Made by a program: the position numbers and the translations under genes. Under the pieces are notes generated by a model, which made no database searches, was not told where the DNA came from, and worked only from the letters and a program-made list of their open reading frames with translations. From NCBI GenBank assembly GCA_013399115.1, contig VXAA01006068.1, forward strand, positions 345,021 through 409,020: a stretch of DNA of 64,000 bases, read 5' to 3'. The stretch is from Anseranas semipalmata. Its lineage: Eukaryota; Chordata; Aves; Anseriformes; Anseranatidae. Of the stretch, positions 51,276 to 62,700 are shown one piece after another. The stretch's first letter is position 1. Each line of letters opens with the position of its first letter.

Positions 51276-53310
51276 CTGGCAATTACACTTCCACACGCAG
51301 CAGTTGCAAGCTCTATGTCTTGTGCTCATCTCAGGTCCAGGCAGACTGGAAGTTATTTCTTTAGCTCAAATAAAAACACCGGTAAAATCTTCAGTTTTTA
51401 TAATGTAATATTAAAATCAGTGAATATTTTCTGTAAGAAAATTGCAGCCAATGAGACTTCTGCTAGGTTAAATTAACTTGCATCATGTTTGAGTCGTGAA
51501 GATAGCAGCGTCACTAGAATTAAAGATTCTCTTGAACTCTGCAAATCACTCTTAAATGTGCTGACTGCTGTATTCGTTACTAGCCCATGATTACCTGTAC
51601 TAAACCACCACATGTGGCATTGCCAGCTAGTTCTTGTTTTCCCTTCTAAGAACCTCTCAAGTCTCTTCTCTTGTCATGAGATGCTCCTGTTTGTGTATCA
51701 CGGGACCGTTGTACAGCTTTGCTAGCAGAAAATAAAGATATCTTTGTTACCATGTGTGAAAACATGTAGTGTCTTAAAATTCCCTATCCCCTGCATAGTG
51801 CGAAGTGCTAAGCAGGTTTATGTTGTGCTGTGATCTCTTCCTGATGTCTGACTTATAGTTGCTTTGGTTTTCATCCCATTTATTCACTCCCATAATGTTT
51901 CACCTCCTTACTCTTCGGCGTTATCATGTTTCTTCCGTTAGCAATGTCTGTACTTCTAACATTGCATCACCCCTCCGCCTCTGTTTCTATTCTCTCTCCC
52001 CCCATTGCTAGTCCAAGAATCATTGTTCTTTGTTTAGTCATGTTGCCTAGGTCACAAATTGCGTGATTTATTAATGTTTTTACCATAGTTTGCTTGTTTC
52101 CCATACCCTCTACATTGTATGTGTGTACATTAATGTAGCTGCCACTGCGTGCTTATGTTTCACTGTTTCAGTTACAACTTTGAGGATTTTTTAAGCCATG
52201 GGAAGTGCAGAGTTGGATTTACAGAGTCACATATTCAGCTGTTCTCCCAGGCTTGCAGAAAACACAGATTACACAGATGTGAGAGTTGCGTGTGTGTGTT
52301 AGGAAGATGTTTACATGCTGCTGGGCTGTCAGCGGCAGAGGCAAATAAACTGCCATCAGCACACGATGTGCAATTTAGCTTCATGTCATATGTATTGCTT
52401 TGTACAGTTGAGAAGTGTGGTGTATATATATTTAGGCAGTAAGAAAAATAATTAAATTATGTTCTCTTTTATACTGGAGCCAGTGATGAGACCTCCAAGC
52501 CAAGGGAAAGCTGCCCCTCTTGTTTTTTCCCACTTATCTTGAAGCTCTTCTGAATTGTCAGCTGTGAACACAGGGAGGTTAGCACCCTCTTTGCTTAAGA
52601 CCATCTAATCTTAGTACTAACCTTTCATCACAGAACGCACCCGTGAGCTCTGCCATGCAAGTCCCTTTCGGCAGCGCTCCTGCATCCTTAGGCTGCTGCG
52701 CGGCGTCTCTGCTGACCGGCAGCGGGTACCACGCAATCACAGAGAGGGCTTCCCCTTGTTCATTCTGGTCTCACATTTCCAGCCTGATCCTGTTAAGTGT
52801 TGACTTGCCTTCTGCTTGTCCCAGTAGTTTTCACCTGGAAATAATGACTCAAAAAATTCCTTTGTATTGCTGAGGTTATTTTCCTTGCATTGTGTTTATC
52901 ATATTAATCCCATCCTAGCTCCCAGAAGGCAACGTGACACCCCATTTTCTGTGTTACAGCCCCTGCTGTCACAGCTCTGGTTCTTGGTCACTTATTTTAT
53001 CTCTCTGTCTGCTGTCTCATGTTTGCTTCTTGACTGTATGCGTGGAGAGTTTTCTGTTCGTGTCCTTTTCCACGCAGCAGCTTCTGGAGGAGCTGCAGCC
53101 TACTCAGCCTGAGCAGCCCTTAAGCACACGGAGTAAATTCTTCACGAGCACATGCACTGGGGCCACAAATCCTTCTTGGCAGGGATTCCTCTGCTGCGTT
53201 ACTGTTATTTTATCGTATGTTAGCAGCCTGCTGAGACCCAAAGCAGGGATGTACAAACACAGAGCAGAAATTCATCTCCTGGGGCTGAAGAAAAGACATG
53301 GTAAATGTTT
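51276..53310. other. Intronic sequence without recognisable gene
   Basis: Unique AT-rich to mixed sequence, with nothing beyond short T-rich and CT-rich runs. Confidence 0.6.
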
Positions 53311-53418
53311 GTCCAACTCCTTCTGGACATGGTCCTGGGCAGCCTGCTCTAGGTGGCCCTGCTTGAGGAGAAAGGACCTCCAGAGGTCCCTTCCAACCTC
53401 AACCATCCTGTAATTCAG
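53311..53418 (+). mobile_element. CR1 LINE, short 3'-end fragment, sense to CELSR1
   Basis: CCAACTCCTTCTGGACATGG, then GGTCCTGGGCAGCCTGCTCT and CCAGAGGTCCCTTCCAACCT followed by CAACCATCCTGTAATTC, match the CR1 3' end in forward orientation. The usual GGGTTGGACCAGAT segment between GCTTGAG and GACCTCC is missing, so it has an internal deletion. It is the only CR1 copy here on the plus strand. Confidence 0.88.
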
Positions 53419-56400
53419 AGAGAAGGGCAACGTACATTTACGTGTATGTTTATAGTTGGGACACTTTCTCATCCACATTAGCGTGTGAAAAAAACATCAG
53501 TGGAACAGACCTGAAGCCACTCGTGCCTGGTCTCAGCTGCCATTACGGGAAGGCAGTTTCCCATAGGTGTCGTAGGAGAGAGAAGTTTGCAGTGGGAATA
53601 GAAAGGAGAACTACCTAACTCTGAGAGGTAGAGGAAGGGACAGATACAAGAGAAGATGAAACATAAGGGAATTCTGATGTTGGGAGGTTTAGCCACACTG
53701 TGTTAGCAGAGCAGAGGGTCAGTGGCAATGTACCACAAGTAAAGGCAGCAGAGTGAATATAATGGTGCAGAAATCTCAATGCACCATGCCTACAGTGAAG
53801 CATGAGCTCTCCAACACAGCTCCCTGGCTCATGAGTATTATGTGAGCCACTATACAACTGCTTTGAGGACAGTTTGCTTTTATTGGTGTGCCAGTTCTCC
53901 TTTCCTTCCCATCTCCTTTGAGATCTTGTAGGCAGGACTTCCTAAAGGTGCCCATTTTCTTCTTTGCAAGCTCTGCAGCTCTCCCTGCATCTGCTCCACC
54001 AGAAGCACTTGCTCCAGACAAGGACTGGACAGGACCTGAGCCCAGACCAGTAGTATGGAACACAAATAATGTGCAGTTACCCTTGAATGATTAATTTTCA
54101 CATCTCAATTCATTGTTTTTCCCCTGCTTGTGCGTCTCTGCCCCACTTCTTTACTAACTGCTGACAATTTGCATGTCAATTAGTTGGCTTCAGCATTAGT
54201 AGATGTTTTGTTACAGCTTGGGACACCAGACAGGGCCCCGTTCACCTCCCAAAACATACATCTGTCTCCCTGCCCTGCTTTGAAAATCTAGCAGCTGAGT
54301 AGAGGGGGATTAGCCTCTAGACAGGGCTTTCAGAAACAGACTTTAATTAGAGGTGCAGGATGGAGCTCAGCGATCACCTCTGATTACTGGTGCAAATGCT
54401 TTAAGAAGAGAAATTAGAGCAATGGCGTATTAAGAGGTGGGTTCTCAGGTCTTAATATCTCAAGCAGTTCAGTCTTTTTAGAGTGATTTGGCCGGATTCT
54501 GGCTCGTGGTACATGTGTGCACATCTAGAGTACCTCCAGCAAACCAAGGGTGTTACCGCAGGGCAGTTATTTTGCAGGAGGTGAAGATTCAGCAGACCCG
54601 TCCCTTCGACACCTCCTCCCTTGGACAGAGGCCGTTCTGGTGTATTGCTGAGCGCGTTACCCTGTACTCAGGGAGGGGAGAGGGGAACACCATATTTATT
54701 TTGGAGTCATAAGTCTTAATAGTTGTGTTTTGTGCTCATATCACCTCATTGTTGTCCATTATTTCTTACTGCTTTACTCAGTGCTGGTAACTTGCTGTTT
54801 GGTATTTTCTGGGATGGTGTAGTTATACAAATCCCACCGCTTACAAACTGGTTCCAAATCACCTCAGCCTGCACTGAGTGAGATCAGTACTTTTAAAGTG
54901 ATTATGGAAATATCATTATTGAACTGGCAAATTAAAGCATTTGCGGAACAGAGGTACAGGACGCACTCAGAGACCTAAGAAGCCCCTGTATTTCCACTGT
55001 TTGCAAGGTATCCTGCCCATCCCAGACAGCATAATGCAGCAGATGTCAAATGATATTATCTGTTAACAAATTGCAATATCCTATCTATTGGCCTTACACC
55101 TGTAAAAAAAAAAAATCCAGTTACAAGCGTGGATGTAAGGAAAAATTAGTTTAATGTACTAGGCAGGTAATAGTAAAGTGTTTCCTCTTTTTGGTACTGA
55201 GTTAACTTTAACCACCAATGTTACAGCATTTTCTGAAGCCTCGGGTTACGGCTGTAGAAATAACAGTGCAGGAGATGTCATCAGCCTACGGAGAGAGTCA
55301 GGAGAGGTCATTTTACAAAGCTTAAGCTTTTTTTAAAGTGTACGTGCCCAGCATGGGAGCCCGGTGTCACAACACAGCTTCCTGCTCCAGGGAGCCTGTT
55401 TCAGAGACAAATGCAAAAGGGTTTATCCACAAAACACAGAGCCAGCAGCAGTCCTGGAGCAGGAACGTGGAGTTTGATTTCCATAAGAGAAAATGTCTTG
55501 GCCAAACAGGTCTCTGAGAAAGAGGCAAGAACAAATTGGTAACTTTTTCTGGGCTACAATATTTTATTTTGAACTTGAACATTTTTTGAAATTTTAATTC
55601 TGTGAAATTAAAGAAATTTAATTATGGAAATATCCATCCTTAATTAGAAAGTGTTGAGGGTTGTTTTTTTTTTTTTTTTATGAAAGTGAAGTAGAAGATA
55701 TGTTTGGTAACTGCAGAAGCCCTTTTAATTTTTTTATATTTTACTGTAACGAAATTAAAGTAAGTTAGAAGTCATCAAGGCTAGAGTCTGGCTAAACACC
55801 CCCCAACCCACAGGCTTTCCTACTCACCCAAAACACACTGTTGAAGTTTGCTTCCCCTTCACCGCTGAGCATAGCTCACCTGCGTAAACTGTCCCGCACG
55901 TCGCATCCCGCTCCTCCTCCCACCATCATGTAGGTGCCAATGCAGCAGTTTGCTTTGGCTGGGATGGCAGCAAGAGAAAAAGAAAAGGAGCAAAAGCCAG
56001 CTTCTCTAGCGTAAGTCTCTGCTCTTGAGGGGTGTCACAGGATGAGTCTCTTCAGCCTCTTGTTAGCAGTCATGGGAGTCAGCTGTGATGGGGAAAGCCT
56101 GAGCTGAAGGTCAAGAGCAGAGACTCTGCACGATCGTCCTTACCAGTACAGGATTTTGAGCTAGGTATAGATATATATACCAAATATATACATATGGGGG
56201 TGGTAGAAATTACCTAAGTCATTCCCAATGAAAGATTCACTGAAATGGCTATGTTTCTGTTAATTTATATTGGTTTTGGTGACCCAGTATTGACGAATTT
56301 CTTGTAGAAATGTTTTTCTCCACCAGGCATTTCTGCAGACATCGCAGCCAGCTGTCAGGGCACCTTTGTGTGCATCTTGGTCTGTCTTTGTTTGACACAG

Positions 56401-57985
56401 GGGATGACATCTGTGTGACAAATTGTGGAGCTGGGTTGGGTGACAGCCGGGCATCACCTGCCTGTGCTGCCTCTGACCTGCAGCATGCCGAAGCCCTTTC
56501 CCTTCCCGGCACATTTTTATGGGAATTTTGCTGTCCTTTCAAATAACATTGCCCCATGCTGTGCCACTGCTGCCTGCACTGCTCATACACTCATTTAGCA
56601 GCATTATAAACCTCTTCTGACCCATGTTGCAGCTGCTTTTCCATTCTCCCCATCACCAGCTGTCACGTCCAGAGAGAAGTATTTCCTTTTTTCCACATAA
56701 ATCTGTAAAATCTGTGCTTCCCTTTCCCAAGAGTCCACCTGTGAGACATTCAAGAAGCTTCAAGCAGCGAATGCTGTGAGGATTTGTCTGTTTTAGGTAC
56801 TCACCTCAGATGTGAGCAGGCTTACTTTGAAAAATTAGAAATATTACAAAATACCTAAAATACACTTTCCTTCCAAGAACTCTATCACTGGATTAATGCC
56901 ATGACATAAGCATTTGAGGTGACCCTCCGGAGAGCTAATGTCCTGCCTGTACAAATAACCTCAGAGCTCAGGTGATTAAAAAGTGTGCTCTGGACACTGA
57001 AATGGCAAACCCTTTCTACTAATTAAACTTCATTAATTATCTGACCTCTTGAGAAATGGCTACATAGTAAGAAGCATCCTGCAAGAATAAGCTCTTTGCA
57101 GAGAAAACCCTGATTTACTATTTATAGACAGCTGATTTTCACAGTGTGTAAGTACAAATTTTATATAGGAGGATATTTTTTAAAAAAAAATAGTATCTAT
57201 ACCCACTTAGGGATAATATTTATCCCGTATTGCATGCATACAAGTGACTGACGCAGATGTTTGGTATGTTGGTAAGAAGTAGATAGGACCCCAGTAATGC
57301 TTGGCAAAATCTCGCTGCTCTGATCCAGTCTCAGGGTGTTGTGCTCTCTGGGAGCTGTACCAAAGGGCAGCCCGAGAGCTCAGGATGAAGCTTCTTGTGG
57401 GACAGTCCCATAAGGCTCGGGATCTGCTAACATCAATGGGACTGTGTTGGTGAGGATTCCTAGCATGAGCATTTTCATGTTTTCCCTGAATGATTTACAT
57501 TTATTTTAAGGCTCAACATTACTGGTGCCAGTTTTTGACAATATTTTGTGCAGGCTTGATATTTTATATTTTTCCATAAAATACAGCTAGCTTAGTAAAA
57601 AAAGAATGCCTTTAAAGGTATTGATAGCACTGTAGTGCTACTGTAATGAAGGAATGATTATTAGACTTCATAGAAAAGACAGCCCTGAGAAACCTCAATA
57701 TTCTTTTTTCCATGGGTAGTTCCGTGGGAGTCAAAAATGCATCTTCCGTGGCACCATTAAGGTAACCATATGTCCAGTTTTCTCTGGATGTATGTAAAAC
57801 TTTGTGCTGTGGATGATGCCATCAGGACTCACCCTGACCTGCTGAGGCAGTGGCTCGATGGTGACATGTGCTTGCTGTGCGTTTGCGCTTACCCATAGTA
57901 AGCCTCTGCTTGCCCACTGGAAATCCCAGGCTTACCAAATACCTCTTGTCTGGGTCATCTGCAGCCTGGCAGAGCAGGAAGGAAA
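53419..57985. other. Intronic sequence without recognisable gene
   Basis: Includes a T16 run (55664-55679) and TATA-type low complexity at about 56165-56195. No gene, RNA or transposon was recognised. Confidence 0.6.
55664..55679. repeat. Poly-T tract (T16)
   Basis: Sixteen consecutive T residues in AT-rich intron. Confidence 0.88.
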
Positions 57986-58200
57986 GAATCACAGAATCAC
58001 AGAGTGGTTGAGGTTGGAAGGGACCTCTGGAGCCCATCTGCTCCAACCCCTGCTCAAGCAGGGACACCCAGAGCATGCTGCCCAGGACCACGTCCAGGCG
58101 GCTTTTGAAGATCTCCAAGGAGGAGACTCCACAGCCCCTCTGTGCAACCTGTGCCAGTGCTCTGTCACCCGCACAGCACAGAAGTGCTTCCTGGTGTTTA
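57986..58200 (-). mobile_element. CR1 LINE, 3'-end fragment, minus strand
   Basis: Starts with two good copies of the reverse-complement octamer (GAATCACAGAATCACAGAG), then GGTTGAGGTTGGAAGGGACC and the CTCAAGCAGGGACACCCAGA segment. The minus-strand frame reads [18 protein letters not shown], the end of the CR1 reverse transcriptase. It stops abruptly near 58200, so it is 5'-truncated. Same subfamily style as the copy at 12285; the intact octamers suggest a fairly recent insertion. Confidence 0.93.
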
Positions 58201-59691
58201 GAAGAAGAAAGAAACATCACCCAGAAGAGAAAGATACAGTCACTCTGTGCTTAGCCAGAAGCAGGAGAGAGCTGAGCGAGGTCTAGACTGGTATGCTCCT
58301 GGTACTGCTCTGCTGATGCCGTGGTAAGATCAAGGATGCATTGAGAGCACCGGCATTTTCCTCTGTTATCCAGTGAATTAAATTCCTTTAAAGGTAATCT
58401 TTTATGTATAGAAATTGTTGGGTCACCTTATGTTAGTCCTAGAATGCAAAATATGCTTCACTCAACGTCTGTGTCTCACAAAATGTCTGGCAGAAAATTT
58501 TATCTGATTCTTGAAGAAGTGAATCATATAGTTATAAATCCATTTCTACAGCTCAGCTGAATGGGAATAATTAGATAGGCATTTGAGATTACAGTATCAT
58601 TTCCGAAGATCAGTGTAGTTTCTGCTCTTCAGCAGTGGCTCAGAGTCACTGATGTTACCCATCTGAACCTGTCAAAACTTGACATGCCATTTCTTTGCAT
58701 CAGCTTTCCAAGATGACGCATGGCGATAAAAGTCAGGCTCTGGCATTCCTCTGATTTTGTCTTTGGGGCTGCTTTTCTCTTTGTGAAAGTTTTGGAGAGC
58801 AAACCACAGGAGAAAAACACCCGCTCCAGGTCCAAGACTGCAGCAACAGGAAACAAGTGCTTTGTCCTTTTTGATTAGTGTCCAGCGTACTAGTTTTAAT
58901 GGCAAGGATCCAAGAATAACCTTCGTGATTGACCATGTGGCCAAAACCAGGATGATCTCATTGCCAGTGGCCAATGACACATAGCTGGTTAACTAATCAA
59001 AGTTATTTTTTGTTTTTGCATCATATTTTTTTTTAAATAGTGTGGGTTGCCTATAAACACAGAATCTGAACAAAATACGTGGGATTTTTTCTATACATAT
59101 TGCCAGTGTCTGGTGGGTCTTTCCCAAAACTACAAAATGTTTGCTGAAGGTGTTTTTGCCTATTTTATCTTTGTGTTCTATTTGTCTATTTATTTTATTC
59201 ACATAATGCAAACAAATAATTCTTCTTGCTGTTTCTTATTTGCTTATTTCCTTCTTATTCTGCTTAATTTAGGAGGCCTCAGTTAAAAATAAATAAATCA
59301 GCAAATCTGGTCAGTTAAAAATCTAGTAAGAGCAAAGAAAACCTTTTCCCTTGGAAACCAAAAACTGGGAAAAGGTGATATTTTGTTGACAAAACTGTTT
59401 TCATTCTGGGGATTTCTAATGGAGTCAGGCTAATTGAAAGTCTAAATTCTTCAGGCTGCGGAAGGTGGTTATATTTTATGTTGGATCCCAGTGGAGGGAC
59501 CTTGAGCACACTACTCACCACTTATCTGTTGGGTGGCTGCTCCCCATCACTCCTCTTGATTTTGATCCGCTTCCGGAATCCATCCCCGGATGGATTGCCC
59601 TCTCTTTTGATCCTGCACTGATTTGCAAATGGTCTTATGATGACTGCAACTGCAGAAAGCTGGAAGAAGTACGCATGTGCCTCGGAATCCT
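58201..59691. other. Intronic sequence without recognisable gene
   Basis: Mostly AT-rich sequence. No gene, RNA or transposon recognised. Confidence 0.6.
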
Positions 59692-59734
59692 CTCAGTCCG
59701 TGGAGCTGTGCTCCAGCTCCACGGACACGGTGAG
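59692..59734. repeat. Perfect 13-bp hairpin with a 5-nt loop
   Basis: Left arm 59696-59708 (GTCCGTGGAGCTG) and right arm 59714-59726 (CAGCTCCACGGAC) are exact reverse complements around the loop TGCTC. Four more pairs (CTCA 59692-59695 with TGAG 59731-59734) are possible across a four-base bulge. The stem is GC-rich and would be very stable. At 13-17 bp it is short for a microRNA precursor. Confidence 0.88.
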
Positions 59735-62700
59735 CAGCCTGTTGAGCTGTGACAGCTGAATTTTTCTTGTGTTTTTCTGTTTCGGGGAGATGGGCAAGCT
59801 TCTGTGCTGCCCAATGGATCAATGACTCTTACAGCTGATACGCAACTGTTTTGAAAGCTGAGTTGTAAACAGAAATGACATCAGGAAAACGGGACCATTG
59901 CCTTTTGTCATTGTTCCCTCCTTTGTTTTTGAGTCAAGATAGCAAATCTGAACTCGGTCCAGCGGGAAGCATCCCTGTGCTTTCATTGTGAGCTACAGAC
60001 CTCCTAGGAGTAAAGAGCAGAGCGTATCTCAAGGCAAATGATATGTGGGAATATAGAGACATTTAGAAAAATAAACGTGATGGATTTTGTGTTGCTGACA
60101 CTGTTTTGAAAGGATCCCTTTGAGGCCACTAACACACAGTTTGAGTGCAAACACCAAGGCAGAGAAAGTATTTCCTTATTGCTGCCCCTGGTTTTGAACT
60201 TCCCAGACCCCCACCCCAACTCTTCCCACCCCCAAAATGGTTTTAACCCATTCCTGCTTTGAAACTGAAAAGAGAAAGATCTGATCTGAGCCCTGGGGAG
60301 CTTCTTGCTGTAATCTGGCCGAATGAGTGAAAACGTTTGCAGGGGTATGAAGAGAATGAAGCCTTTTGTGGGGAGGCATCGGTCGGCTCCGCGGGCACCC
60401 TGAATGGGCGCTCTCTCTTTTGAAGTGGGGCTGGTGACGTAAAAACATGTCTCGAGGTAAACATGCTGGTCTTGTCTTCCTCTGTATGAAACATTATTTC
60501 CTTGAAGACCGTGCCCTGAATGGGGATTAACACCCGAGGATCCCATGACTGCAGTTTACAGTTTGTCAGGTGCTTTCATGGTCTTTTAAGGAACCTGTTG
60601 AGTCCTCTGTAAGACTGGGGGAGCAGGGGACAAGGACAGGTACATCTCCTGTGCTGTCCCTGCCAGCCGCTGTGGCCACCGCTGCAATGAGGTGCGAGAT
60701 GTGGACCCAGGTGATGGGCTGGGAAACCAGCGCTTGCCTTTTAGCTATGGATATTTAGCTATGCATTTAATTAGAATGAAAAAAGCAAATGGTATTAAAA
60801 CCTTCTCTCTTTAAAGTTCAGAGAGGCTTAAAAATTATCACAGTAATTAGACAATAGTTTTGATTATATGTGAAGTGAGATCAAGCTCTATGCGAGGTGG
60901 TGCAGCCCCCAGCAAGCTGCTCCATGTGTCTATCAGGTGCAGCCATCTCAGGTGGGATTTTTCATCCAGACAGGTCTGATTGGTGCCCTAATACGTGCAG
61001 TGTCCGTGGGCATTAGCGTGAAGTGGGAACCAGCCTCTCCAGCTGTAGTTTAAAGGCTGTGGCAGAGGGGGATCGGCAGCAGGGTGGGCTCCTGGGCTGT
61101 CCCCCTCAAAGGGCTGGGGACAGCAGTGGGTGATGGTGTGCAGGGAGCAGGCACAGCCCTGCTGTCAGCCGTGGCCAGGTACAGCAGCCTTACCAGTCCT
61201 TGCTAGGAAGGAAAACCAGCTTAGGTGCAGGGAGATGCGCAGAGCCCGGGAAGGGAAAATCACTTTACATTTCAGCAAGCTGGAAAATCTCCTTGTCAGT
61301 AAAATGGTCTGGAAGGAGATGGTAATGAGTGCGCTTATGCTGTCTTCCCACACGTTGTCCTTCCCTCATCCTTTCCACTTGTGCTCAGGACGGGGACTTG
61401 TTTCCACCTGCCCACCCTGTCGCTGTGCATCCCTGCTGGCTTCCCTGCCGCATCTCCCCTACAGCGGCTGTACCCCACCAGGTATCTGGAGAGCAAGAAG
61501 CGATGCTGAAAGAGGGTGTTCAGGAAAGCTGGGTGTATTTTGAGCCTCACTGCAGTCAGAATTCAACAGTGCTTACTCCTGCCAGCAGATCCAACATGCC
61601 TTACTTCCCACCCTCCGGAAATATTCCCCCAGACTGGTGTTACGAACCCAATTAGCATTTCAAAATTCTCAGCTTGCAGGTGGTTTCAGAAGAGTTAATG
61701 GCAATCTTGTACAACATTGAGCAATCCAGTTGGCATCAATTTGTTCTTAATCCCCTATGCAATTGTTCAGGCTGCAGACTGAAATGTGTTGGTTTTTTTT
61801 TCAATATTGTGCACAAAGTAAATAAGCCTGAACAGCACAGGCTACATTAGAGATAATGATGCCAAAATTACTTTTTGTTTTTTCTTTAACACACCAGGAA
61901 TTCACAGTTGCACAGTTTCTCCTCCTACAACTTGCCTTTTTTTAGCTGTCTGATTGAGCTCATATTGCTATTGCTGCTGCCAGGGGGACCGCGGAGTGAG
62001 AGCTGCCTTGGGTCCCACTGCCCACCGTCCCCCAGGTGTCACAGGTACTTGTCTCTGTCAGGATGAAGAGATGACTCATCTTGCAAAAACAAGTACGTGA
62101 AAGCAAAAATAAGTACACGAAAGCTTGACTTTAAGTGTTTTCAAGAGTGTCTGCAGCCTGTGAACATGAGAGGTGGCTTTCCCTGGAAGCTCTGCTGCAG
62201 TGTGTGGGAGAAGCTTTGTGTGTCTGGACAGGCTTGTCTGGATCCTCTGCTTGCACCAGCCCTGACATCACTTCACATGTGTGGATGCGGCCAACACCAC
62301 CGCTGTGGCAGGGCACGGGATGGCGTAGCCATGACCTGGATTTGGGCTGTTGCAGTCTGCCCAAAGTGTTCACAGTGTGGTCTGCCACAGCTTTCACCTG
62401 TCCCACGCATGGCATGCAAACCACAGTCAGGTTTCCAAAGAGCTGTCAGCATCTCCTCTCTGACTGCATCATTCCCCAAGGCAGAACGGGCATTTTTAGG
62501 ACCCTCTCTCTTGTGCTGCTTCATCCTCTTCACACGTTTCAATCTGCGGTGGGAACGTCACGCAGTGTGCATGAGAAAGCAGAGTGGAAGCATGCAGGGG
62601 GGGAAAATAACTTCTGAAATAATTAGCTGCTGTGAAAGGCCTTACAGTGATATGGCTGCAGGTTGGGTAACTATTTAGTTTAATAACGTGTTATTGTTAC

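Noticed and set aside
57858..58286. Open frames of up to 142 codons on both strands near 58 kb
   Set aside because: Explained by the CR1 fragment at 57986-58200 plus flanking sequence.
60004..60546. 180-codon minus-strand frame
   Set aside because: Low-complexity ends, no recognised motif, and other frames are open in the same place.
62097..62678. 193-codon Cys-rich plus-strand frame
   Set aside because: Overlapping long frames in another plus phase and on the minus strand, no domain, and no splice or promoter context point to a chance frame in moderately GC-rich DNA.
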